From assembly GCF_900067135.1 (NCBI RefSeq), contig NZ_FJUR01000001.1:1925501-1989500 (forward strand): DNA of 64,000 nt, given 5' to 3'. Within the stretch, counting starts at the first letter, position 1. Each line of letters opens with the position of its first letter. The notes below the pieces were generated by a model. That model was given only the letters and a program-made list of their open reading frames with translations, did no database searches and was not told the origin of the DNA. Shown piece by piece: positions 57,764-64,000 of the stretch. This DNA comes from Rhizobium sp. 9140 (lineage in GTDB: Bacteria; Pseudomonadota; Alphaproteobacteria; Rhizobiales; Rhizobiaceae). A program made the position numbers and the translations under genes.

Positions 57764-58156
57764 TCAGACGGTTAGTCGCTCGCAATAATCCTGTAGGAAA
57801 TTTCCGATCCCGTCTTCCGCGATCTCTCCTGAGGCGACGCCGAGGACAAACTCGACGGCCATCGCTTCTTCGGTGTTCAGCAGCCATCCGTTGATGAACA
57901 GGAATGTAAAGGCGGCCAGAAAGCCGGTTCGTTTGTTGCCATCGGAAAAAGGATGGTTTCGGGTGATGCCATAAAGATAGGCCGCAGCGAGGACGAAAAT
58001 ATCATCCTCGCCGTAGGCGTGCTTGTGCAGCGGACGCGCCAGCGCAGCTTCCAGCGCGTTCTCGTCCTTCAAGCCGGGCAGCCCGCCGTGTTCCGCGAGT
58101 TGCTCGTCGTGAATGGCCTCGATACCCTCGCGCGAGAGCCAAGTGTACCCTGTCAC
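57764..58156 (-). CDS. doc: Doc-type toxin (Fic domain)
   Basis: Seen: 130 residues, starting at the ATG that overlaps the antitoxin stop. The Fic/Doc motif HPFSDGNKRTG is intact, with preceding EALLGRP-like segment NALEAALARP and YLYGITRN. Known: Doc toxins phosphorylate elongation factor Tu and stop translation; Fic proteins in general transfer phosphate-containing groups. The pair is type II. Odd: the partner is AbrB-like rather than Phd. Confidence 0.9.
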   Translation of the reverse strand: MTGYTWLSREGIEAIHDEQLAEHGGLPGLKDENALEAALARPLHKHAYGEDDIFVLAAAYLYGITRNHPFSDGNKRTGFLAAFTFLFINGWLLNTEEAMAVEFVLGVASGEIAEDGIGNFLQDYCERLTV

Positions 58157-58374
58157 TTTGCCAGTTCTCTCAGCGCATTCTTGTACTTCTCCATGCCGAT
58201 CCGGGCAGCCTTTAACTGCTCCGAAAAGGATGCCGTTTCTGGAATGAGTTCCAGTTTGTTATCCGTCATGCGCACCGTCAGCGTGTCCCCCGCCTTCACG
58301 CCCATACGATCCAGCACGTCCTTCGGCAGGATAACGCCTTCGGAGTTTCCGATCTTGCGAATGGTGACGTTCAT
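58153..58374 (-). CDS. AbrB/SpoVT-type antitoxin
   Basis: Seen: 73 residues from ATG 58374 with AAGGAGAA upstream; the track frame to 58428 is not needed. The N-terminal swapped-hairpin DNA-binding form VTIRKIGNSEGVILPKDVLDRMGVKAGDTL (abbreviated) and a Glu/Lys-rich helical tail that would cover the toxin. Known: AbrB-type antitoxins bind palindromic operators upstream of their own genes. A perfect palindrome lies 12 bp before the ATG. Inferred: represses its own operon. Confidence 0.88.
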   Translation of the reverse strand: MNVTIRKIGNSEGVILPKDVLDRMGVKAGDTLTVRMTDNKLELIPETASFSEQLKAARIGMEKYKNALRELAK

Positions 58375-58385
58375 GGTGGTTCTCC

Positions 58386-58409
58386 TTGTTATAACCAACG
58401 TTATAACAA
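58386..58409. promoter_or_regulatory. palindromic operator of the AbrB-Doc operon
   Basis: TTGTTATAAC and GTTATAACAA, a perfect 10-bp inverted repeat with a CAAC spacer, located 12-35 bp upstream of the antitoxin ATG. Each arm itself contains the self-complementary GTTATAAC, and the TTATAAC sequence can double as a -10 element, so bound antitoxin would block RNA polymerase. Confidence 0.7.
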
Positions 58410-58472
58410 AAAGCAGGCCCGCATACAAGAAGCTCGAAATGTGGGTTTGCCAGCTGCCCGATGACCGGCGGA

Positions 58473-59252
58473 TCAGCCTGCCGCATCCTCGCCCGCAGGC
58501 CCGACATACCGCTCCCAGCCCCGCGCCATCAGGTGCTCCTGTGGCAGGAACTTCGTCTTGTAGTCCATCTTGCGCGAGCCTTTGACCCAGTAGCCAAGAT
58601 AGACGTGAGGCAGGCCGCGATCCCTCGCCTTGCGGATGTGATCGAGGATCATGAACGTGCCGAGGGAGCGGTCGGAAAAGGCGGGGTCGAAGTAGGAATA
58701 GACCATCGAGAGGCCGTCGCCCATCTTGTCGGTCAGTGCGGCGGCGATCAGCGGGCCGTTGGCCCGGCCCGCAATCCCGTCGCCTTCGACGCGCAGGCGA
58801 TATTCGATGATCTTGGTGTTCACATGCGTATCCTCGACCATCATCGCATAGTCGAGCACAGACATGTCCGACATGCCACCCTTCTGGTGGCGATGGTCGA
58901 GATAGCGGCGGAAGAGGGCGTATTGCTCGCTCGATGGCTCGGCCGGATATTCGGTGGACACCACATCCGTATTCTCCGCCAGAACCCGCTTCATCGAGCG
59001 CGTCGCCTTGAACTCGCCGGCGACGATCCGCACCGAAACGCAGGCGCGGCAGCTTTCGCAGGCAGGGCGGTAGGCGATGTTCTGCGAGCGGCGGAAGCCG
59101 CCCTGTGTCAGGAGGTCGTTCAGCTCCGGCGCCCGCTCCCCCACCATATGGGTAAACACCTTCCGCTCCATCTCATGCGGCAGGTAGGGGCAAGCCGCCG
59201 GTGCCGTGAGGTAGAACTGCGGAGACGGCGCGGTGTGGGTGTTCATGTTCAT
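58473..59252 (-). CDS. bpt: aspartate/glutamate leucyltransferase (Bpt)
   Basis: Seen: 259 residues. N-terminal cysteines [41 protein letters not shown] and [18 protein letters not shown]. Known: Bpt and the related ATE transferases add Leu (or Arg) to N-terminal Asp/Glu, feeding the N-end rule pathway. Length and Cys layout match Bpt. Leftward, in a run with the RDD, methyltransferase and hemB genes. The AbrB-Doc module sits between it and parC. Confidence 0.94.
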   Translation of the reverse strand: MNMNTHTAPSPQFYLTAPAACPYLPHEMERKVFTHMVGERAPELNDLLTQGGFRRSQNIAYRPACESCRACVSVRIVAGEFKATRSMKRVLAENTDVVSTEYPAEPSSEQYALFRRYLDHRHQKGGMSDMSVLDYAMMVEDTHVNTKIIEYRLRVEGDGIAGRANGPLIAAALTDKMGDGLSMVYSYFDPAFSDRSLGTFMILDHIRKARDRGLPHVYLGYWVKGSRKMDYKTKFLPQEHLMARGWERYVGPAGEDAAG

Positions 59253-59392
59253 CTGGGGCGGCGATCACACTTCATGACCATACGATACGATCACAGCAGC
59301 ATGGCTCAAGAATGAAAAAGGTCAACCGGCCGTTAACACGACCGGTCGAAAACACGTCGGATTGATGCGGCAGTGTGGCTGCGTGGGCGCTT

Positions 59393-59866
59393 CTAGCGCA
59401 GAGGGTAACCGTCACGGCGCACCGTCACAGTGCCGATGAGGAAGTCGTGCAGCAGACGGCCGCGATCCGTAAAGAGGCCGATGAGCACGATGAACGGCGT
59501 CAGAAAGGCGTTCGCGATCCAGAAGATCACCAGATGCACGATCGCCGTCATGAAATCCATCGGCCGACCGTCTGTGCGCGCGATCGCCAGACCCATCATG
59601 GCCATGCCCGGCGATGCCTGCGAACGACCGCCGACGGTGACGCCGAAGTAGAGCATCGCGACGATGGCAAACAGCGCGGGATAGAGCAGGAAGCCGAAGC
59701 CCAGCGTCAAAATGCCGAGGAAGAACACGACCACGGCCGCGGGAATCCACAGCAGCGCGACGAAGAGGTAATCGACGCAGAACGCAATGACCCGACGGCT
59801 GAGAACACCGCGATAGGCGCGCCAGTCGGTACTGGGAAAGCGAACGTCATCATGGCTTACGGTCAT
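59393..59866 (-). CDS. RDD family membrane protein
   Basis: Seen: 157 residues from ATG 59866, which has GGAGA upstream; an ATG at 59878 is in frame. YRGVLSRRVIAFCVDYLFVALLW at the start (Arg and Asp of the RDD motif), several helices, and a final DRGRLLHDFLIGTVTVRRDG. Known: RDD proteins are inner-membrane proteins, some acting as ion transporters or antiporters. Function open. Lies 140 bp upstream of bpt in the same direction. Confidence 0.85.
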   Translation of the reverse strand: MTVSHDDVRFPSTDWRAYRGVLSRRVIAFCVDYLFVALLWIPAAVVVFFLGILTLGFGFLLYPALFAIVAMLYFGVTVGGRSQASPGMAMMGLAIARTDGRPMDFMTAIVHLVIFWIANAFLTPFIVLIGLFTDRGRLLHDFLIGTVTVRRDGYPLR

Positions 59867-59928
59867 CTGGGTCTCCATTTCGATACATGGAATATGGGAA
59901 TGCGCGGTCTTCTCTGCAATGGCACGTT

Positions 59929-60525
59929 CTATCTCCGGACCCAGACCGTGATCAAAGAGACATCGATCCCGTCATAGCCATTCGATGTCCGACGCTGCAT
60001 GTTGAGACGAGCCCACGGCTGAAGGTCGAACTGTTCTAGCAGCCAGTCGTGCGAAGGGAAATTGAAGTGGCGGCCGAGGCTGTCTTGGCCTTCCCCGTTG
60101 CCCTCTTTGAAGGTCGCGAAAAAGATGCCATCGGACCGCAATGCGCTGTGAATGCGCTGCAGGATGGCCGCAAGCTCGGCGCGGGGCGCATGCAGCAGGG
60201 AGGCATTGGCCCAGACCCCGTCGAATGCCGTTTGTTCATCGAGTTCCATGAAGCGCATGACGCGGACCGGGTGCCCGAGCCGCCGTTCGGCCTCGCGCGC
60301 CATCTCCGGCGAGCCGTCCGTCGGCAGGACATGGAAACCGCGATCCATCAGCAGACGGCTGTCGTGCCCGCCGCCGCAGCCGAGTTCGAGCACGCGTGCG
60401 CCGGGTGGGAGAAGGCCCGTGAACGTCTCGAGGTTCTCGACGTTCCGATCCTTGCCCGACCAGTCGGCATAGGCGTTGGCCTCTTTCGCATAGAAGGCAA
60501 GGGTCGGATCCCCTGGGTTCTGCAT
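59929..60525 (-). CDS. class I SAM-dependent methyltransferase
   Basis: Seen: 198 residues. LLPPGARVLELGCGGGHDSRLL is motif I, followed by TDGSPEMAREAERRLGHPVR (motif II), and FDGVWANASLLHAP (motif IV-like). Begins MQNPGDPTLAFYAKEANAYAD. Known: soluble methyltransferase of unclear substrate. It starts 7 bp after the hemB stop, so it is likely in one transcript with it. Confidence 0.82.
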   Translation of the reverse strand: MQNPGDPTLAFYAKEANAYADWSGKDRNVENLETFTGLLPPGARVLELGCGGGHDSRLLMDRGFHVLPTDGSPEMAREAERRLGHPVRVMRFMELDEQTAFDGVWANASLLHAPRAELAAILQRIHSALRSDGIFFATFKEGNGEGQDSLGRHFNFPSHDWLLEQFDLQPWARLNMQRRTSNGYDGIDVSLITVWVRR

Positions 60526-60532
60526 GGCGCAA

Positions 60533-61549
60533 TTATCCCTTTCGCGCCAGCAGTCGTGCCACGTCCAGCGCGAAATAGCTGAGAATGCCGTCGCAGCCGG
60601 CGCGTTTGAAGGCGAGCAGGGTTTCCATCATGACGCGTTCCTCGTCGATCCAGCCTTGCGCGCCGGCGGCCTTGATCATCGAATATTCGCCGGAGACCTG
60701 ATAGGCGAAGACGGGCAGGCCGAAGGCGTCTTTCATGCGCCAGCAGATGTCGAGATAGGGCAGGCCGGGCTTCACCATCATCATATCGGCGCCTTCCTCC
60801 ACGTCGAGGGCGGCGTCACGGAGCGCCTCGGTGGCATTGGCAGGGTCTATATAATAGGTCTTCTTATCGCCCTTCAGCAGGCCGCTGGTGCCGATGGCTT
60901 CGCGGTAGGGGCCGTAGAAGGCCGAGGCGAATTTTGTGGCATAGGCCATGATGCCGACATTCTGGTGACCGGCGGCGTCCAGAGCCTGACGAATGACGCC
61001 GATGCGGCCATCCATCATGTCGGAGGGCGCGATGATATCGGCGCCGGCATCGGCCTGCGCGACGGCGGCGCGGGCGATCCGGGACACGGTCTCGTCATTG
61101 ACGATTTCACCATCGCGCAAAATGCCGTCATGGCCGTGGCTCGTGAAGGGATCGAGCGCGACGTCGGTGATGACGCCGATGCCGGGTACGGCCTTCTTAA
61201 TGGCGCGGGTCGCCTGATTGATCAGGTTGTCGGCATCCAGACTGTGGGAGCCCGCGTCGTCCCGCAGCGACATATCGACATTCGGGAAGGTGGCGAGTGC
61301 GGGAATGCCGAGATCGGCCGCCTCGCGTGCGGCCTCCACCGCCTTGTCGACGCTGAGGCGCATGACGCCGGGCATGGCCGCGATCGGCTCCACCACGTTC
61401 GTGCCGGGCACGAGGAAGATCGGCCAGATCAGGTCGTCCACCGTCAGCTGGTTCTCGCGCACCATTCGCCGCGTCCAGTCCGCCTTTCGGTTGCGGCGCA
61501 TGCGGCGGTGTCCGGTGATGAGGTCCACGATATCTGTCTTGTCGGTCAT
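60533..61549 (-). CDS. hemB: delta-aminolevulinic acid dehydratase (porphobilinogen synthase), magnesium type
   Basis: Seen: 338 residues from ATG 61549 (frame open far upstream without homology). IWPIFLVPG, the loop DVALDPFTSHGHDGIL, the first active Lys in MAYATKFASAFYGPYR and the Schiff-base Lys in MMMVKPGLPYLDI. Known: condenses two ALA to porphobilinogen. Asp replaces the three zinc Cys of the E. coli enzyme (DTCFCEYTSHGHCG), as in magnesium/monovalent-cation forms of alphaproteobacteria. Feeds heme to the oxidase genes at 5 kb, in pathway terms. Confidence 0.95.
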   Translation of the reverse strand: MTDKTDIVDLITGHRRMRRNRKADWTRRMVRENQLTVDDLIWPIFLVPGTNVVEPIAAMPGVMRLSVDKAVEAAREAADLGIPALATFPNVDMSLRDDAGSHSLDADNLINQATRAIKKAVPGIGVITDVALDPFTSHGHDGILRDGEIVNDETVSRIARAAVAQADAGADIIAPSDMMDGRIGVIRQALDAAGHQNVGIMAYATKFASAFYGPYREAIGTSGLLKGDKKTYYIDPANATEALRDAALDVEEGADMMMVKPGLPYLDICWRMKDAFGLPVFAYQVSGEYSMIKAAGAQGWIDEERVMMETLLAFKRAGCDGILSYFALDVARLLARKG

Positions 61550-61691
61550 GAGAGGCGTCTTTCGAAAATTGCGCGAGCACGCGCCAGGCAGCATTTGACG
61601 AACATTTATCACGAGGGGGCAGGGAGGCAAAACATCGGAGGTGCGGCGTCTCGCCCCGGTTCTGCGTGTAATGCGTGTGTTGGCGCGTCCG

Positions 61692-61707
61692 ATCGTGGGG
61701 GCACGAT
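61692..61707. promoter_or_regulatory. short inverted repeat upstream of the ParE-type TA pair
   Basis: ATCGTG and CACGAT separated by GGGG, 57 bp before the antitoxin ATG and also 143 bp upstream of hemB in the other direction. A weak operator candidate. Confidence 0.3.
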
Positions 61708-61763
61708 GCAACAGTTTCCGGAGAGTCGGCTTTTCCGCGCCGCTGTTTCCTGCATAATGGGGC

Positions 61764-61991
61764 ATGACCGAGCTCCTAGAAAAAGCCGTTGAGGCCGCCC
61801 GTGCTCTTCCTGCCGTCGTCCAGGACGAGATCGCTCGCACGATACTGATCCTCGCCCGCGAGGAGTCGGAGCCGGTTCCATTGAGCGCGGGGGAGCTTGC
61901 AGCGATTGCCGTTTCCAAGAGCGCAGCCTCCCGCGGCGAGTTTGCAACCGACGAGGACATGCGCCTTATCTGGGCCGCACACGGTCTGTGA
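61764..61991 (+). CDS. antitoxin of a ParE-type module
   Basis: Seen: 75 residues, mostly helical, Glu/Ala-rich: a start with LLEKAVEAARALPAVVQDEIAR and a C-terminal AASRGEFATDEDMRLIWAAHGL. TGCATAATG lies just ahead of the ATG and could be part of a -10. No DNA-binding fold was recognised, but the C-terminal segment is typical of antitoxins paired with RelE/ParE toxins. Its stop overlaps the GTG of the toxin. Confidence 0.75.
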   Translation: MTELLEKAVEAARALPAVVQDEIARTILILAREESEPVPLSAGELAAIAVSKSAASRGEFATDEDMRLIWAAHGL

Positions 61992-62281
61992 GGCTTCGCT
62001 ACACCAGACCGGCGATGATCGACCTCGAGAACGTTGCGGATTATATCGGTGCGCGTTCACCGCAAGGCGCGCGTCGAGTCATGCAGCGTATCAAGACCTT
62101 AATCGAGCAGCTTCAGGATCAGCCTTCTGCCGGCGCCCGTACGCAAGATCCCCCGATTCGTCGTTTGATCGCGTTGCCCTATCCCTACCTGATTTTCTAC
62201 GAGATCACCGAGGCCGAGATCGTCATTCATGCCGTGCGGCATGGTTCCCGCGATCCCGCCGCCATGCCTGGACAAACGTGA
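61988..62281 (+). CDS. RelE/ParE-type toxin
   Basis: Seen: 97 residues from GTG 61988 (GTGA overlap with the antitoxin stop). MRLRYTRPAMIDLENVADYI, SPQGARRVMQRI, an Arg-rich beta region (PPIRRLIALPYPYLIFYEI) and VIHAVRHGSRDP at the C-terminus. Known: ParE toxins poison DNA gyrase, RelE toxins cut mRNA at the ribosome. The IRRLI...YLIFYEI and VRHG(S/A)RDP endings are more like ParE. Type II pair with the gene before. Confidence 0.85.
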   Translation: MRLRYTRPAMIDLENVADYIGARSPQGARRVMQRIKTLIEQLQDQPSAGARTQDPPIRRLIALPYPYLIFYEITEAEIVIHAVRHGSRDPAAMPGQT

Positions 62282-62341
62282 CGATCGATCACGTTGCCGC
62301 CTGCTCCCATCCCAGTCTAGCGGTACCCGCCATCCGCCCTT

Positions 62342-62761
62342 ATGGTCGCCGCCATGTCCAATGATTCTGTCCATGTCCCCAAGGTCTCGCTGACGGAGAC
62401 GCTGTTCGGCGTCTTCCTGCGGCTGGTGGCGATTTCGTGCTTCTGGTTCGGTCTGAACTATTGGGCGTTGCTGATCGGCTATTCCTTCAACGGGTCCGGT
62501 CGGTTCGATCTTTTGACCGTGCCATGGCGCGTGGCAGCGGCGACGCTCGCGGTTGCCTATCCAGTCGCGGCGCTGGGCTTGTGGCTTCTGGTGTCCTGGG
62601 GACCGGTCATCTGGGTCGTGGCGGCGGCGACCGAAATCGTCATGTTCGGCTTCTATCCCGACCTCTTCGGCACCAAGCCGCTGATCCTTGTGCTGCATGG
62701 CGGGGCCGCTCTGATCTTCGTCGCATTTCGGGGCGTGATCCTCTACCAGCGCATGCGTTAG
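62342..62761 (+). CDS. DUF6163 family membrane protein
   Basis: Seen: 139 residues from ATG 62342; an ATG at 62354 is in frame (MSNDSVHVPK). Three to four helices, with LRLVAISCFWFGLNYWALLIGYS near the start. Known: a small rhizobial membrane protein family found next to ldtR; no function assigned. 160 bp of lower-GC DNA, probably the ldtR promoter, follow it. Confidence 0.75.
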   Translation: MVAAMSNDSVHVPKVSLTETLFGVFLRLVAISCFWFGLNYWALLIGYSFNGSGRFDLLTVPWRVAAATLAVAYPVAALGLWLLVSWGPVIWVVAAATEIVMFGFYPDLFGTKPLILVLHGGAALIFVAFRGVILYQRMR

Positions 62762-62921
62762 CGGCGGGTTGCAAGATTTGATTCACCCTGACACAGATGC
62801 CGCCAATGGTAAGCTCATGTTAAGGCTGCGGTTTAAGTAGAATTTTATACGTATTCGATAGTGTCTCCCTCAAGGCGGGAAAACATAACCACCGCCACCC
62901 AAACAGAGAGAGACCGTCATC

Positions 62922-63458
62922 ATGAACACCAAGCTCAAGGCACAGGCTTCGTCCAATAGCTCGGGCAACACCGTTGCTCACAAAGATCCGCAGGAAGATG
63001 CGATCCGCTCCCTGTACATGGAATCGCTGCACCTCGTCGAGCGCCTGCACCGCCGCCTGCTCGACGTCATCAAGGACGAATTCGACCGGCAGGGCCGCAG
63101 CGACGTCAACGCCGTCCAGGCCCTTCTCCTCTTCAACATCGGCAACTCGGAACTGACGGCCGGCGAGCTGCGCTCGCGGGGCTACTATCTCGGCTCCAAC
63201 GTTTCCTACAACGTCAAGAAGCTCGTCGACCTCGGCTTCATCAACCACCAGCGCTCGCGCATCGACCGTCGCTCGGTCCGCATCAGCCTGACGGAAGACG
63301 GCCAGGGCATCGCCGAAACGGTTGCCAAGCTCTATGAGCGCCACATCGGCTCGATCCACAAGGTCGGCGGCATCGGCACCGACGAATTCGGCCAGATGAA
63401 CAAGCTGCTCCAGCGCCTCGACCGCTTCTGGAACGACAGTATTGCCTATCGCATGTAA
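62922..63458 (+). CDS. ldtR: LdtR-type MarR family transcription regulator
   Basis: Seen: 178 residues. A winged-helix core with ALLLFNIGNSELTAGELRSRGYYLGSNVSYNVKKLVDLGFI (abbreviated), the wing RSRIDRRSVRISLTEDGQG, and helical dimer ends. Known: LdtR, described in Liberibacter and Sinorhizobium, is a MarR-family activator of an L,D-transpeptidase gene (ldtP) and of osmotic-stress responses. The gene starting at 63955 lies where ldtP is expected. Its own terminator follows. Confidence 0.85.
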   Translation: MNTKLKAQASSNSSGNTVAHKDPQEDAIRSLYMESLHLVERLHRRLLDVIKDEFDRQGRSDVNAVQALLLFNIGNSELTAGELRSRGYYLGSNVSYNVKKLVDLGFINHQRSRIDRRSVRISLTEDGQGIAETVAKLYERHIGSIHKVGGIGTDEFGQMNKLLQRLDRFWNDSIAYRM

Positions 63459-63954
63459 GATTGGCGGGGTACGATCTCTTTAAAAAGGCCGGGCGCGGGA
63501 TGGCGTCCGGCCTTTCGTGTGTCCGCCGTGAGCGACAGCCGGAGATAGCAGCCGCAACGTGCATCGTCACGATGTTGTCAACGGTCGTGATCCGGGCTTG
63601 AGGATGTTGCCTGCCAAAGCCGCGACGAGGATCGATCCGCCCCGGAATCAAGGCCGGAAAGGCTGTTGCAGGAAGGACGCAGTGCCTTGTCTCCCGGTAC
63701 TTCCGCGCGCTTTCCTGCTGGTTGCGTGACACCGTTTGGCCATATTGGTATGGGACGTAAAATTCTGAAAAACCGGCCCGGAATGTGGGTTCGGTGAAGC
63801 GGTTTTCGGCGCTGGCGCGCCCGCATCGCGGGGTCTCTGAGGCTCCTTCAACCGCCGAAGCGCCACTCCGCTGCGGGCAGGTTTGCCTTTGTTAACCGTA
63901 ATCGTGATAGCGCTGGAGGCGAAATTTGCCTCGCAGCATCTGATGGTAGGGATC
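63459..63954. other. 496-bp region between ldtR and the next gene
   Basis: After the terminator (63484-63516) I see no supportable gene; a 102-residue minus-strand frame (63648-63956) has unconvincing composition. It includes ATCGTCACGAT (63563-63573) and a GAGGCGAAATTTGCCTC hairpin near 63915-63931, in the probable leader of the gene starting at 63955. A promoter in this stretch is likely but was not pinned down. Confidence 0.5.
63484..63516 (+). terminator. intrinsic terminator after ldtR
   Basis: AAAGGCCGG-GCGC pairs with GCGT-CCGGCCTTT (about 13 bp with one wobble), loop GGGATG, followed by TTTC. Confidence 0.8.
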
Positions 63955-64000
63955 ATGTCGAAGAAAAACGGAATCGATGCTCATAGCCGCCGCGCCTTCC
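63955..64000 (+). CDS. start of a gene cut by the right edge, possible L,D-transpeptidase
   Basis: Seen: ATG at 63955 with GGTAGGGATC upstream, then 15 full codons beginning MSKKNGIDAHSRRAF. An Arg-Arg followed by Ala-Phe could begin a twin-arginine or other signal peptide. Known: ldtP lies next to ldtR in related genomes. Inferred only from position; the sequence is too short for identification. Confidence 0.45.
   Translation, partial: MSKKNGIDAHSRRAF

Noticed and set aside
55473..57887. 804-codon open frame antisense to parC
   Set aside because: Long only because of high GC third-codon bias; parC is full length with all motifs.
63648..63956. 102-codon minus-strand ORF near the right edge
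   Set aside because: Ser/Pro/Arg-rich without any motif, no ribosome site, and it runs into the start of a better-supported plus-strand gene.

Overview
The window reads as a stretch of main chromosome from a high-GC alphaproteobacterium of the order Hyphomicrobiales, most likely Rhizobiaceae (Rhizobium/Agrobacterium/Shinella-like). The evidence is the aa3 oxidase order coxB-coxA-ctaB-small ORF-ctaG-coxC, an IalB and a RopB/Omp25-type protein, an Hda-like DnaA regulator, an LdtR-type MarR regulator, a Bpt aminoacyl transferase, a magnesium-type HemB, an AspRS with the non-discriminating signature, RIME-like intergenic repeats and a GGAAC-N16-CGTT (EcfG) promoter. No rRNA, tRNA, transposase, phage or CRISPR array was seen. 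Genus and species cannot be fixed by reading alone.

Layout. 1-1.8 kb: end of holC, an OsmC-like protein, and an apparently stress-controlled operon of a 25-residue peptide and a membrane protein. 1.9-10.1 kb: tldD, ialB and the cytochrome c oxidase structural and assembly genes, ending at a strong hairpin after coxC; the genes that usually follow (DUF983, surf1) are absent. 10.4-20 kb: mixed accessory or enzyme genes (L-arabinose/D-galactose dehydrogenase, acetyltransferase, prolyl oligopeptidase, ABC-F ATPase, degenerate GGDEF protein, membrane methyltransferase, DinB, GST). 20-25.6 kb: ndk, moaE-moaD-pgsA, a thioesterase, and uvrC with a pteridine-reductase-like SDR. 25.9-27.2 kb: outer membrane protein and DUF1284 protein. 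27.2-33.9 kb: a DctB/DctD-type two-component pair followed by a tricarboxylate transporter tctCBA. 33.9-39.3 kb: GST, RNase T2-like lipoprotein, rlmJ, a molybdopterin oxidoreductase with a NudK-like hydrolase. 39.4-52.3 kb: purN-purM, AI-2E family permease, hdaA, ppk, ppx, a small anchored protein, rnd, a multicopper oxidase and aspS. 52.5-64 kb: SulP transporter, a periplasmic protein of unknown family, parC, an AbrB-Doc toxin-antitoxin pair, bpt, RDD protein, methyltransferase, hemB, a ParE-type toxin-antitoxin pair, DUF6163 protein, ldtR, and the first codons of one more gene.

Many neighbouring genes overlap by ATGA/GTGA or a similar junction (holC/osmC, ctaB/small ORF, pgsA/moaD, SDR/uvrC, dctB/dctD, oxidoreductase/nudK, permease/hdaA, antitoxin/toxin in both TA modules), implying translational coupling. 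Most of the window is housekeeping. The points most worth checking are the EcfG-driven micro-operon, a minus-strand terminator-ended leader or sRNA upstream of ialB, the dctBD-tctCBA wiring with a GAFPGA variant and 31-bp-spaced direct repeats, the AbrB-Doc module with a perfect operator palindrome, the degenerate GGDEF protein, the Glu-to-Gln RNase T2-like lipoprotein, and the Asp-Tyr-Lys SDR coupled to uvrC.
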